Assembly (NCBI RefSeq): GCF_001431625.1
Contig: NZ_LLXT01000028.1
Coordinates: 1 to 36,671 of the forward strand
From: Stenotrophomonas geniculata ATCC 19374 = JCM 13324
Lineage (GTDB): Bacteria; Pseudomonadota; Gammaproteobacteria; Xanthomonadales; Xanthomonadaceae
Length of the DNA: 36,671 nt
Direction of reading: 5' to 3'
Shown here: positions 16,547 through 24,372 of the stretch, piece after piece
Layout: each line of letters opens with the position of its first letter
How positions within the stretch are numbered: position 1 is the first letter of the stretch
Translations under genes and position numbers: made by a program
Notes under the pieces: generated by a model
Databases searched by the model: none
Told to the model about the DNA's origin: nothing
What the model saw: the letters and a program-made list of their open reading frames with translations, nothing else

Positions 16547-16580
16547 CTGTAAACCATGTAAACATGAATATTGTTGACAG
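16547..16580 (+). promoter_or_regulatory. Probable BirA operator of the biotin operon
   Basis: CTGTAAACC (16547-16555) and TGTTGACAG (16572-16580) are separated by exactly 16 bp and are inverted relatives (7 of 9 positions). The E. coli BirA operator has the same layout, TTGTAAACC-N16-GGTTTACAA. TTGACA within the right arm (16574-16579) could be a -35 element, with a weak CACACT 17 bp further on, so bound BirA-biotinyl-AMP would mask the promoter. The site lies 57 bp before bioB. Confidence 0.65.
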
Positions 16581-16637
16581 CCTGCGCGCGCCCACCCACA
16601 CTGCCGCCCTCGCTCCACTCGTACCCAAGGTCCCGCC

Positions 16638-17681
16638 ATGGCTGCTGCCATCCGCCACGACTGGCAACACGACGAACTGCAGGCGCTGTTCGATCTGCCG
16701 TTCCCCGAGCTGCTGTTCCGCGCCGCAGCGGTCCATCGCGAGCACTTCGATCCGGCGCAGGTGCAGGTGTCCACGCTGCTGTCGGTGAAGACCGGCGGCT
16801 GCCCGGAAGACTGCGCGTACTGCCCGCAGGCGCAGCGCTACAACACCGGGGTGAACCCGCAGAAGCTGATGGAGACCGACGCGGTGCTGGCCAAGGCACG
16901 CCAGGCCAAGGCCGCCGGTGCCTCGCGCTTCTGCATGGGTGCCGCGTGGCGATCGCCGAAGGACCGCGACATCCCGAAGGTGGCGGCGATGATCGCCGGG
17001 GTGAAGGCGCTGGGCCTGGAGACCTGCGCCACGCTGGGCATGCTCAGTGGCGAGCAGGCGCGTGCGCTGAAGGATGCGGGCCTGGACTACTACAACCACA
17101 ACCTCGACACCGCGCCGGACTACTACGATTCGATCATCCACACGCGCCAGTACCAGGACCGCCTGGATACGCTGGAACACGTGCGCGATGCCGGCCTGAA
17201 GACCTGCTGCGGCGGCATCGTCGGCATGGGCGAGACGCGCGCGCAGCGCGTCGGCCTGCTGCTGGCGCTGGCCACGCTGCCGGCGCATCCGGATTCGGTG
17301 CCGATCAACAAGCTGGTGCAGGTGGCGGGTACGCCGCTGCATGGCAGCGCCGAACTGGACCCATTCGAGTTCGTGCGCATGATCGCGGTGGCCCGCATCG
17401 CCATGCCGCGCTCGATGGTGCGGCTGTCGGCCGGGCGCGAGGCGATGAGTGACGAACTGCAGGCGCTGTGTTTCCTGGCCGGCGCCAACTCCATCTTCTA
17501 CGGCGACAAGCTGCTGACCACCGGCAACCCGGAAAGCGAGCGCGACCTGGCCCTGTTCGCTCGGCTGGGGTTGCAGCCGATGGCGGTGCAGGTGGATGCC
17601 GAAGGCCACGACCACGGCGGTACCGTGCACGCCGATATCAGTGCCGATACGCCCGGCTGTGGCTGCGCTCACGCGGCCTGA
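16638..17681 (+). CDS. bioB: Biotin synthase
   Basis: A 347-residue radical SAM enzyme that inserts sulfur into dethiobiotin, the last step of biotin synthesis. The radical SAM cluster is bound by Cys55, Cys59 and Cys62 in [10 protein letters not shown]; downstream blocks [18 protein letters not shown] and [13 protein letters not shown] are diagnostic of BioB. A Cys-rich tail (CGCAHAA) closes the protein. The start ATG at 16638 fits the usual N-terminal length. It is first in the operon, under the BirA-type site, and is followed by bioF after 67 bp. Confidence 0.96.
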   Translation: MAAAIRHDWQHDELQALFDLPFPELLFRAAAVHREHFDPAQVQVSTLLSVKTGGCPEDCAYCPQAQRYNTGVNPQKLMETDAVLAKARQAKAAGASRFCMGAAWRSPKDRDIPKVAAMIAGVKALGLETCATLGMLSGEQARALKDAGLDYYNHNLDTAPDYYDSIIHTRQYQDRLDTLEHVRDAGLKTCCGGIVGMGETRAQRVGLLLALATLPAHPDSVPINKLVQVAGTPLHGSAELDPFEFVRMIAVARIAMPRSMVRLSAGREAMSDELQALCFLAGANSIFYGDKLLTTGNPESERDLALFARLGLQPMAVQVDAEGHDHGGTVHADISADTPGCGCAHAA

Positions 17682-17748
17682 GACGGGCCGCAAGCAGGCG
17701 CCGCGGCAACGCGCTACCCTAGCCGCCCCGTCGACGCATTCAGCCACC

Positions 17749-18972
17749 ATGGCCCGCCCCGACCTGACCGCCCGCCTCCACGCCCAGCGCGCTCTGCGCG
17801 ATGCCCAAGGCCGTCGCCGCCCGCGACGCACGGTCACCCGTCGTGATGGCGTGCGCCTGGAAGTGGACGGCCAGTGGCTGACCGGCTTCTGCAGCAACGA
17901 CTACCTGGGCCTGGCCCAGCAGTTCAGCGTGGTCAACGCGCTGCAGGACGCCGCCGCACGCGAAGGCGCTGGCGCCGGTGCCTCGCACCTGGTCTGCGGC
18001 CATCATGCCTTGCATGAGGCGCTGGAACGAGAGGTGGCCGAGTGGCTTGGCTATCCACGTGCGCTGCTGTTCGGCAGTGGCTTCGCCGCCAATCTGGCGG
18101 TGCAGCAGGCACTGCTGAGCGAAGAGAACGACGTGTGCGTGCAGGACAAGCTCAACCACGCCAGCCTGCTCGATGCGACCCGGTTGGCCGGTGCACGTCT
18201 GCGCCGCTATCCGCACCTGGATCCGGAAGGCGCAATGCGTCAGCTCAAGCACGCGCCCGATGGCGCGGCCATGCTGGCCACCGATGGTGTCTTCAGCATG
18301 GATGGCGACATCGCACCGCTGCGTGCATTGTCGCTTGTGGCACGCCTGCAGCAGGCGCTGTTCTATGTGGATGATGCGCACGGTGTCGGCGTGGTCGGTG
18401 ATGGCCGTGGTGCCGTGGCCGCCGCCGGGCTGGGCGTGGACGACGTACCGCTGCAGCTGGTCACACTGGGCAAGGCACTGGGCGGTTCCGGTGCGCTGGT
18501 GCTGGGCCGCGACGACCTGATCGAGCATCTGGCCGAAACCGCGCGCCCGTACATCTACACCACCGCCGTGCCACCGGCGATGGCCGCTGCTGCGCTTGAA
18601 GCAGTGCGCCTGGCGCGCCGCGACCACTGGCGTCGCACAAAGCTGACCGACCTGATCGCGCTGTTCCGCACTGAAGCGCGTCGCCATGGCCTGGACCTGA
18701 TGGCTTCGGAAACACCGATCCAGCCGCTGCTGTGCGGCGATGACCGCACCGCCGTGGCGATGTCCACGGCGCTGGAACAGGCCGGCTGGCTGGTCGGTGC
18801 AATCCGCCCGCCGACGGTGCCGGAAGGCAAGGCACGCCTGCGCGTGACACTGTCCGCGCTGCATACGCCGGAACAGGTGCGTGGCCTGGTGGAGGCCATC
18901 GCCAGCGCGCGCGATCGCGTGACCCTGGCCGTGCGTGAAGCCGCGCCACCGCCGCTGCCCGCTTTTGCCTGA
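17749..18972 (+). CDS. bioF: 8-amino-7-oxononanoate synthase
   Basis: A 407-residue PLP enzyme that condenses pimeloyl-ACP (or -CoA) with L-alanine to give KAPA. Visible marks are [30 protein letters not shown], the cofactor-binding [10 protein letters not shown], and the Schiff-base lysine Lys242 in [12 protein letters not shown]. The start [10 protein letters not shown] at 17749 matches the family; an upstream in-frame extension reads through non-coding sequence after bioB. It is followed by bioH after 17 bp. Confidence 0.95.
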   Translation: MARPDLTARLHAQRALRDAQGRRRPRRTVTRRDGVRLEVDGQWLTGFCSNDYLGLAQQFSVVNALQDAAAREGAGAGASHLVCGHHALHEALEREVAEWLGYPRALLFGSGFAANLAVQQALLSEENDVCVQDKLNHASLLDATRLAGARLRRYPHLDPEGAMRQLKHAPDGAAMLATDGVFSMDGDIAPLRALSLVARLQQALFYVDDAHGVGVVGDGRGAVAAAGLGVDDVPLQLVTLGKALGGSGALVLGRDDLIEHLAETARPYIYTTAVPPAMAAAALEAVRLARRDHWRRTKLTDLIALFRTEARRHGLDLMASETPIQPLLCGDDRTAVAMSTALEQAGWLVGAIRPPTVPEGKARLRVTLSALHTPEQVRGLVEAIASARDRVTLAVREAAPPPLPAFA

Positions 18973-18989
18973 GTTCCGTGTCGTTGCCC

Positions 18990-19769
18990 ATGCATATTGA
19001 CGTCACCGGCCGTGGGCCGGACCTGGTACTGATCCACGGCTGGGCCCTGCAGGGCGGTGTATTCGCGCCGCTGGTGCAGCGCCTGGCAGACCAGTTCACC
19101 CTGCACCTGGTCGACCTGCCCGGCCATGGCCACAGCCGCGACGACACCACGCCGCTGCGCCTGCCGTTCGTGGTCAGTGCCATTGCCGCGGCCACACCCC
19201 CGGCGGTGTGGTGCGGCTGGTCGCTGGGCGGCCTGTTCGCACTGCATGCGGCGGCCACGCTGCCGAAGGTCCGCGGTCTCGCGATGATCGCCGCCACGCC
19301 GCGTTTCGTGCGTGGCGAGGATTGGCCGCACGCGGTGGAGCCGGCGGTGTTCGAGCAGTTCGGGCGTGAGCTGGCGACCGACTTCGGCGGCACGCTGGAA
19401 CGCTTCCTCGCGCTGGACGTGATGGGCTCGGCGCATGCCCGCGAGGAACTGCGCACCCTGCGCCAGCGCCTGGTCGAGCGCGGTGCGCCCACCGAACGCG
19501 CCCTGCTGGAAGGCCTGCGCCTGCTGGAGAGCACCGACCTGCGCGGGGCACTGCCGACGCTGGGCAAGCCCAGCCTGTGGATCGCCGGCCAGCGCGACCG
19601 CCTGGTGTCACCGGTCGCCATGCAGGCCGCTGCGGCGCTGGCCCCGGGTGCGCAGGCGCTGACCATCGCCCACGGCGGCCATGCGCCCTTCCTCGGCCAT
19701 GCCGACGAAGTGGCCGCCGCCCTGCAACACTTCGTTGCCGGCCTGTCGCCGGCCGATGGCGGACAATGA
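18990..19769 (+). CDS. bioH: Pimeloyl-ACP methyl ester carboxylesterase
   Basis: A 259-residue alpha/beta hydrolase that removes the methyl ester from pimeloyl-ACP methyl ester so elongation stops at C7. Family features are LVLIHGWALQGG near the N-terminus, the nucleophile elbow GWSLGG with Ser78, and a late histidine in AHGGHAPFLGH. ATG at 18990 (MHIDVTG) is preferred to the in-frame GTG at 18978, since BioH proteins start here. Its place between bioF and bioC, with an intervening SDR, supports the BioC-BioH pathway. Confidence 0.92.
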   Translation: MHIDVTGRGPDLVLIHGWALQGGVFAPLVQRLADQFTLHLVDLPGHGHSRDDTTPLRLPFVVSAIAAATPPAVWCGWSLGGLFALHAAATLPKVRGLAMIAATPRFVRGEDWPHAVEPAVFEQFGRELATDFGGTLERFLALDVMGSAHAREELRTLRQRLVERGAPTERALLEGLRLLESTDLRGALPTLGKPSLWIAGQRDRLVSPVAMQAAAALAPGAQALTIAHGGHAPFLGHADEVAAALQHFVAGLSPADGGQ

Positions 19770-19798
19770 GCCCCCTCCGAATTCCGCAGGATTGACGC

Positions 19799-20578
19799 AT
19801 GGATCTGGGTATCAACGGCCGCTGGGCACTGGTCTGCGGCGCAAGCAAGGGGCTGGGCCTGGGCTGCGCGCGTGCGCTCGTACGCGAGGGCGTGAACGTG
19901 GTGATCGTGGCGCGTGGCGAGGCTGCACTGAAGGTCGCCGCCGACGAACTGCGTGCACTGCCCGGTGCCGGTGAGGTGCGCGCCGTCGCCGCCGACGTCA
20001 CCACCGAGGCCGGCCGCACTGCGGCGCTGGCCGCCTGCCCGCAGGTGGACATCCTGGTCAACAATGCCGGTGGTCCGCCGCCCGGTGATTTCCGCAATTT
20101 CGAACGCGACGACTGGATTGCCGCGCTGGACGCCAACATGCTGGCGCCGATCGCGCTGATCCGCGCCACCGTCGACGCGATGATCGAGCGCGGCTTCGGC
20201 CGCATCGTCAACATCACCTCGTCGGCGGTGAAAGCCCCGATCGACATCCTGGCGTTGTCCAACGGCGCGCGCAGTGGCCTGACCGGTTTCGTCGCCGGCC
20301 TGGCGCGCCGCACGGTGGCCCACAACGTCACCATCAACAATCTGCTGCCCGGCCAGTTCGACACCGACCGCCTGCGCGCCAACTTCGCCCACAGTGCGGG
20401 CAAGGACGGCGATGCCGGCGAAGTCGCCGAACGCCGCCGCCAGCAGATTCCCGCCGGCCGCTTCGGCATGCCTGACGAATTCGGCGCCGCCTGCGCCTTC
20501 CTGTGCAGTGCACAGGCCGGTTACCTCACCGGACAGAACCTGCTGATCGACGGCGGCGCCTACCCCGGTACGTTCTAA
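19799..20578 (+). CDS. Atypical SDR family oxidoreductase inside the biotin operon
   Basis: A 259-residue short-chain dehydrogenase/reductase resembling 3-oxoacyl-ACP reductases. The cofactor loop is GASKGLGLG (residues 14-22), and NNAGGPPPGDF follows. At the catalytic site, where YxxxK is normal, the sequence is ALSNGARSGL, which aligns Ser with the catalytic Tyr and Arg with the Lys. This fits a described BKR-like SDR subgroup that lacks the standard tetrad. The upstream TSSAV still supplies the catalytic-type serine. The gene lies between bioH (29 bp) and bioC (12 bp), so it is co-transcribed. A dedicated reductase in pimeloyl-ester synthesis, or a non-catalytic partner, are both possible. 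Confidence 0.85.
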   Translation: MDLGINGRWALVCGASKGLGLGCARALVREGVNVVIVARGEAALKVAADELRALPGAGEVRAVAADVTTEAGRTAALAACPQVDILVNNAGGPPPGDFRNFERDDWIAALDANMLAPIALIRATVDAMIERGFGRIVNITSSAVKAPIDILALSNGARSGLTGFVAGLARRTVAHNVTINNLLPGQFDTDRLRANFAHSAGKDGDAGEVAERRRQQIPAGRFGMPDEFGAACAFLCSAQAGYLTGQNLLIDGGAYPGTF

Positions 20579-20590
20579 GAGACTTTCGCA

Positions 20591-21475
20591 ATGCCGTCCC
20601 ACTTCGATGCCCGCCATGTCCGCCGCGCGTTCGCGCGTGCCGCCAGCAGCTATGACGCCGCCGCCGCCCTGCAGCGCGAGGTGCAGTCGCGGCTGATCGA
20701 ATCGCTGGACTACCTGGAGGCACGCAAGCCCGAGGTGGTGCTGGACATCGGTGCCGGCACCGGCCACGCCAGCGCGTTGATGAAGAAGCGCTGGCCGAAG
20801 GCGCAGGTGATCGCGCTGGACGTGGCGCTGCCGATGCTGGACCAGGCCAAGCGCCAGGCCGGCTGGTGGAAGCCGTTCCAGCGCCTGTGCGGCGACGCCG
20901 CCGCATTGCCGTTGGCGGACAACAGCGTGGATGTGATCTTCAGCAACCTGTGCCTGCAGTGGGTGGACGACCTGCCGGCGGTGTTCGCAGGCTTCCGTCG
21001 CGTGCTCAAGCCCGGTGGCCTGCTGCTGTGTTCCACCTTCGGCCCGGAAACCCTGATCGAACTCAACGAAGCCTTCGCGGCCGCCGATGACCGCCCGCAC
21101 GTGAGCCGCTTCGCGCAGATCGCCCAGTTCGGCGATGCGTTGATGATGGCGGGCTTCCGCGACCCGGTGCTGGACCGCGATCTGTTCACCCTGACCTACG
21201 ACGACCTGCCCTCGTTGATGCGCGAACTGCGCGCGATGGGCGCGACCAACGCGCGGGTGGACCGCCGCCACACACTGACCGGGCGTAGCCGTTTCGCGGC
21301 GGCGGCAGCGGCGTATGAACCGATGCGGCGCGCCGACGGCAAGCTGCCCAGCAGCTGGGAAGTGATCTATGCCCATGCCTGGGCACCGGACCCCGGCGCA
21401 CCAATCCGCGAAGGCGGGCATGACGTGGCCTCGGTGCCGGTGTCGGCGATTCCGATCCGACGCAAGCAGACCTGA
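20591..21475 (+). CDS. bioC: Malonyl-ACP O-methyltransferase
   Basis: A 294-residue class I methyltransferase that methylates malonyl-ACP to start disguised fatty-acid synthesis of pimelate. The N-terminal FARAASSYDAAAALQREV is the BioC signature; SAM motif I is VLDIGAGTG (about residues 50-58). SNLCLQWVDDLPAVFAGFRR and LKPGGLLLCSTFGPETL are further family blocks. It is the last gene of the operon and is followed by an inverted REP pair, separating it from the convergent YdcF-like gene. Confidence 0.93.
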   Translation: MPSHFDARHVRRAFARAASSYDAAAALQREVQSRLIESLDYLEARKPEVVLDIGAGTGHASALMKKRWPKAQVIALDVALPMLDQAKRQAGWWKPFQRLCGDAAALPLADNSVDVIFSNLCLQWVDDLPAVFAGFRRVLKPGGLLLCSTFGPETLIELNEAFAAADDRPHVSRFAQIAQFGDALMMAGFRDPVLDRDLFTLTYDDLPSLMRELRAMGATNARVDRRHTLTGRSRFAAAAAAYEPMRRADGKLPSSWEVIYAHAWAPDPGAPIREGGHDVASVPVSAIPIRRKQT

Positions 21476-21484
21476 TCGAAAGCC

Positions 21485-21565
21485 GCCGGGCATGGCCCGG
21501 CGCTACCGGGCGCGCGATAGGGGCCGCACCGGGTGCACCAATGGTAGCGCCGGGCCATGCCCGGC
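21485..21565. repeat. Inverted pair of GTAG-type REPs between convergent genes
   Basis: The left copy is GCCGGGC-AT-GGCCCGGC-GCTAC (21485-21506); the right copy is GTAGCGCCGGGCC-AT-GCCCGGC (21544-21565), nearly the exact inverse. They lie between the stops of bioC and the leftward YdcF-like gene, where a bidirectional terminator is expected. No other terminator is visible here. Confidence 0.8.
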
Positions 21566-21588
21566 GAGCGCAGCGGCGCGGCAGCCGC

Positions 21589-22221
21589 TCAGGTATTGGC
21601 CGGCGAACTCAGCGGCGGGCGCACCAGGTCGCGGTGGAAGAAGTAGATCTCCTGCACCAGGAAGCGCCAGCTGGTGTGGAAGCTGCGGAAGCGCGTGCTG
21701 GGCGTGGACGAGGCCAGCGCATCGATGCCCAGTGCCTTGCTCAGTCGCAGCGCGCGCGCCATGTGCAGCGGGTCGCTGACGATGATCACCCGGTGCAGGT
21801 CGCGCTGGTCCATCAGTCGCTTGGCTTCGACCAGGTTCTGCACGGTGTTGCGCGAAGCGGTCTCGATCAGGATCGCATCGTCCGGCACGCCATGCTTGAG
21901 CGCGTAGCGGCGCGCCACCTGCGATTCGGAGAAGCGCGCACCGGTGCCGCCATAGCCGCCGGTAAAGATCAGCAGCGGCGCGTACCGGGCCTCGTACAGG
22001 TCCAGTCCATGCCGGATACGTTCTTCGAACACCGGCGATGGCTTGGCGTCATAGGCGGCCGCACCCAGCACGATGATGGCATCGGCCTTGGCGGCCTGGT
22101 CGCGCTCGCCGACCCAGACGATCCAGGCAGTCACACCCAGCAGCCAGATCACCAGCAGGACAAACAGCCGCCACAGCCAGCCCAGCAGGCCGGTGCGAGG
22201 CCGATGCCGGTCGCGGCTCAT
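21589..22221 (-). CDS. YdcF/SanA-like DUF218 membrane protein
   Basis: A 210-residue protein with one N-terminal transmembrane helix (LWRLFVLLVIWLLGVTAWIVWV in outline, about residues 15-36) and a DUF218 domain. The domain shows ADAIIVLGAAAYDAKPSPVF, LIFTGGYG, SRNTVQN and VSDPLHMARA, matching SanA/YdcF/ElyC relatives involved in envelope barrier function. The start ATG (22221) overlaps the dehydratase stop by 4 bp, so translation is coupled. The soluble domain probably faces the periplasm. Confidence 0.88.
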   Translation of the reverse strand: MSRDRHRPRTGLLGWLWRLFVLLVIWLLGVTAWIVWVGERDQAAKADAIIVLGAAAYDAKPSPVFEERIRHGLDLYEARYAPLLIFTGGYGGTGARFSESQVARRYALKHGVPDDAILIETASRNTVQNLVEAKRLMDQRDLHRVIIVSDPLHMARALRLSKALGIDALASSTPSTRFRSFHTSWRFLVQEIYFFHRDLVRPPLSSPANT

Positions 22222-23180
22222 GGCGCCCCCCAGCGCAACGCGGGCAGGTCGACGTTGCCGCCGGACAGCACCAGGCCCACGCGCAGGCCGGCAAAACGTT
22301 GCGGCTGTGCCAGCACCGCGGCCAGTACGGTGGCCGAGGATGGCTCGACCACCTGCTTGAGCACCTCCCACAGCAGGCGCATTGCGGCCATGGTCGCAGT
22401 GTCATCGACCACGATCACCTCGGCACCGGCCGCGCGCAGCAGTTCGAAATTGGGCGCGCCGATCAGGGTACGCAGTCCATCGCAGATCGTGTCCGGGGTG
22501 AACGCGCCCTGCCGCTCGCCAGCGGCCAGCGAGCGCGCGGTATCGTCGGCTCCGGCTGGCTCGGCCAGCACCAGGCGTGTCTGCGGGCTGGCGTGCTGCA
22601 GCGCCAGCGCAGTACCGCTGGCCAGGCCACCACCACCCACCGGCACTACCAGCACATCAAACGGGCCGTCGCTGTGCAGCAGTTCCAGGGCGGCAGTGCC
22701 CTGCCCGGCCATCACCGCCGGGTCCGTATAGGGATGCACCAGGGTCGCGCCGGTATCGGCCTGCACCCTGGCACAGGTGGCCTCACGGTCGGCAATGGTC
22801 GGCGGGCAGCGCCAGAGCGTCGCGCCATGGCGGGCAATATTGGCCAACTTCGCCGCCACCGCGCCTTCCGGCACCACCACATGACAGGGAATGCCACGCG
22901 TGCGCGCGGCCAGCGCCAAGGCGGCGCCATGATTGCCGGAGGAGTGGGTCACCACACCGGCACTGGCGCGATCGGCCTCCAGCGACCACACCGCGTTGCA
23001 GGCACCACGGAACTTGAATGCGCCACCGCGCTGCAGGTGCTCGGCCTTGAACGCCAGCTGTGCGCCGGCCAGCGCATCGAGCGTGCGCGAGCGCAGCACC
23101 GGCGTCACGCTGGCGTGCGGGGCGATCCTCGCCGCAGCAAGCAGGAGGTCATCGGCGCGGGGCAACAGTGAATCGCTCAT
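22218..23180 (-). CDS. PLP-dependent threonine/serine dehydratase-like enzyme
   Basis: A 320-residue fold-type II PLP enzyme. The cofactor lysine is in GGAFKFRGA; SSGNHGAALA binds the substrate carboxylate; GGGGLASG holds the phosphate; SGGNVD closes the barrel. It is short and lacks the ACT-like regulatory domain of biosynthetic IlvA. That fits catabolic threonine/serine dehydratase, serine racemase or threo-3-hydroxyaspartate ammonia-lyase. The product is a 2-oxo acid plus ammonia in all but the racemase case. The YdcF-like gene overlaps its 3' end. Confidence 0.88.
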   Translation of the reverse strand: MSDSLLPRADDLLLAAARIAPHASVTPVLRSRTLDALAGAQLAFKAEHLQRGGAFKFRGACNAVWSLEADRASAGVVTHSSGNHGAALALAARTRGIPCHVVVPEGAVAAKLANIARHGATLWRCPPTIADREATCARVQADTGATLVHPYTDPAVMAGQGTAALELLHSDGPFDVLVVPVGGGGLASGTALALQHASPQTRLVLAEPAGADDTARSLAAGERQGAFTPDTICDGLRTLIGAPNFELLRAAGAEVIVVDDTATMAAMRLLWEVLKQVVEPSSATVLAAVLAQPQRFAGLRVGLVLSGGNVDLPALRWGAP

Positions 23181-23339
23181 GACGCAAGATTAACGTATGG
23201 CTTCGCGCTGGCGACCGGGACACAGGTCATGCCAGCATGCAGCCCTACGCCTCCATTCATCCTGGCCGGCGGAATTAAGGGCCGATTCAACGCTGGCGCC
23301 CGAAGCTGACTGCACACCCGTCCTCTGGGGGGACCCACC

Positions 23340-23825
23340 ATGAAAATGCGCCTGATGCTTGCCGGTGGCCTGCTGCTGGCCCTGACCGGCTGCACCACCT
23401 ACGACTATGTCGGCGGCGGCCGCAGCGGCAGCTACTACCACGGTGCGCCGTCGGTGGAGTACCGCTACCCGGCCGGCTATCCCTACAACTACGGCCCCTA
23501 CTACGGTGGCTATGGCGGCTACTACGGCGGCTACGGCAATCCGTATTACTCGCGCCCGATCTACCGCCCGCCGCACAACCATCGCCCGCCGCCGCGCCCG
23601 GGCAATGGTGGCGAGCACCGTCCGCCGCCGCCGTCGCGACCGTCGTACAACGGTGGTTCGCCGTGGCGGAACATGGACTCGATGCGCCGTCCGCCGCAGT
23701 CGAACGCGCAGCCGTCGGCGCCCCCGCCGCAGGCCCGTCCGGCACCGGCACCGAGTGCGCCGAGGATGAACGGTTCCCCCTGGCGCAACATGGATCGTGC
23801 GACGCAGCGCACAGTTGAGCGCTGA
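23340..23825 (+). CDS. Tyr/Gly/Pro-rich lipoprotein with repeated GSPWRNMD motif
   Basis: A 161-residue lipoprotein of unknown function. The signal LAGGLLLALTGC places the acylated Cys at residue 19. The next part is low-complexity and Tyr/Gly-rich (about residues 20-80), then Pro/Arg-rich. The motif GSPWRNMD occurs twice, once mid-protein and once near the C-terminus, suggesting a short conserved functional element. The GGGG run about 7 nt before the ATG serves as ribosome binding site; ATG at 23346 is an alternative start. It is monocistronic and likely located at the outer membrane or periplasmic face of the inner membrane. Confidence 0.75.
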   Translation: MKMRLMLAGGLLLALTGCTTYDYVGGGRSGSYYHGAPSVEYRYPAGYPYNYGPYYGGYGGYYGGYGNPYYSRPIYRPPHNHRPPPRPGNGGEHRPPPPSRPSYNGGSPWRNMDSMRRPPQSNAQPSAPPPQARPAPAPSAPRMNGSPWRNMDRATQRTVER

Positions 23826-23934
23826 ACCGTCTTGCATTTCACACGGTCTAAGCCGCACTCTACGCGGACAGTGACGGCCCGCGTCACAAAGTGACAAAAA
23901 CGACACGGGCCGCCGCAAAAAGCTCTACGTCGAT

Positions 23935-24034
23935 ATCCGACAGGAACATCTGGATCCCCCCTGTTCCGGCCCTGTCGGATGTCGGCACCTCTGAAGGCAG
24001 ACGGCCCCGCAATGCGGGGCCGTTTGTTTTGTCA
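23935..24034 (+). ncRNA. Candidate structured small RNA ending in an intrinsic terminator
   Basis: ATCCGACA (23935-23942) pairs with TGTCGGAT (23973-23980), and inside it GGAACA (23943-23948) pairs with TGTTCC (23962-23967), leaving a GGCCC bulge and a C-rich loop. Twenty nucleotides later comes the terminator at 24001-24034. No coding frame with a ribosome binding site fits. The two-hairpin form with a C-rich loop is typical of bacterial trans-acting sRNAs, but no clear promoter is visible, and read-through from the lipoprotein gene is also possible. Confidence 0.4.
24001..24034 (+). terminator. Rho-independent terminator (plus strand)
   Basis: ACGGCCCCGC-AAT-GCGGGGCCGT forms a perfect 10-bp stem (24001-24023) followed by TTGTTTTGTC. 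It ends the lipoprotein transcript or the small-RNA candidate just before it. Confidence 0.9.
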
Positions 24035-24063
24035 GGTCGCCAACCGGCGAAAGCCCAGCTTCA

Positions 24064-24086
24064 GTAGATCCACGCCATGCGTGGAT
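24064..24086 (+). repeat. GTAG-type REP
   Basis: GTAG followed by ATCCACGC-CAT-GCGTGGAT, a perfect 8-bp stem. It is the same subtype as the copies at 26282-26304 and 36483-36501. Confidence 0.8.
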
Positions 24087-24106
24087 GGCGCCTTCCCGAC
24101 AGCCCC

Positions 24107-24144
24107 AAAAAAACAGGGCCGGACAGTCCCCCGACTGCCGGCCC
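24107..24144 (-). terminator. Strong rho-independent terminator on the minus strand
   Basis: On the minus strand GGGCCGG-CAGTC pairs with GACTG-(one bulged base)-CCGGCCC around a GGGG loop, followed by TG and seven T (plus-strand A run 24107-24113). No leftward coding gene lies upstream on that strand before about 33.9 kb, so the transcript it ends is unknown. Confidence 0.8.
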
Positions 24145-24372
24145 TCTGCTCCCCCACCGTGCGCCTGTACCGGCCCCTGTTCCAATTCCGGTCACGGGCG
24201 CCTACGGCGCCAGCCACGATGGGTGCTATTGGGTTATCTGCAAAAATCCTGCCAACTTTAGGGCCGATTTCGCCACCAACTGGCCGGCGCCGGCGTCCGG
24301 ACCCCGAATGGCGCTAAAATCGCCACCCCGGCGGCGCCTCCGGCCGCGCCTGCCCCAAGCTGAACAGCCCCC

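Noticed and set aside
18461..21493. A 1010-residue open frame on the minus strand across bioF, bioH, the SDR and bioC
   Set aside because: It is antisense to well-supported genes, rich in Arg/His/Ala/Gly, has no recognisable domain and no ribosome binding site. Long shadow frames are expected at this GC content.
23935..24034. Identity with the Xanthomonas sRNA sX13
   Set aside because: sX13 is known for several C-rich loops; here only one C-rich loop is evident and the genomic neighbourhood differs as far as I can recall.
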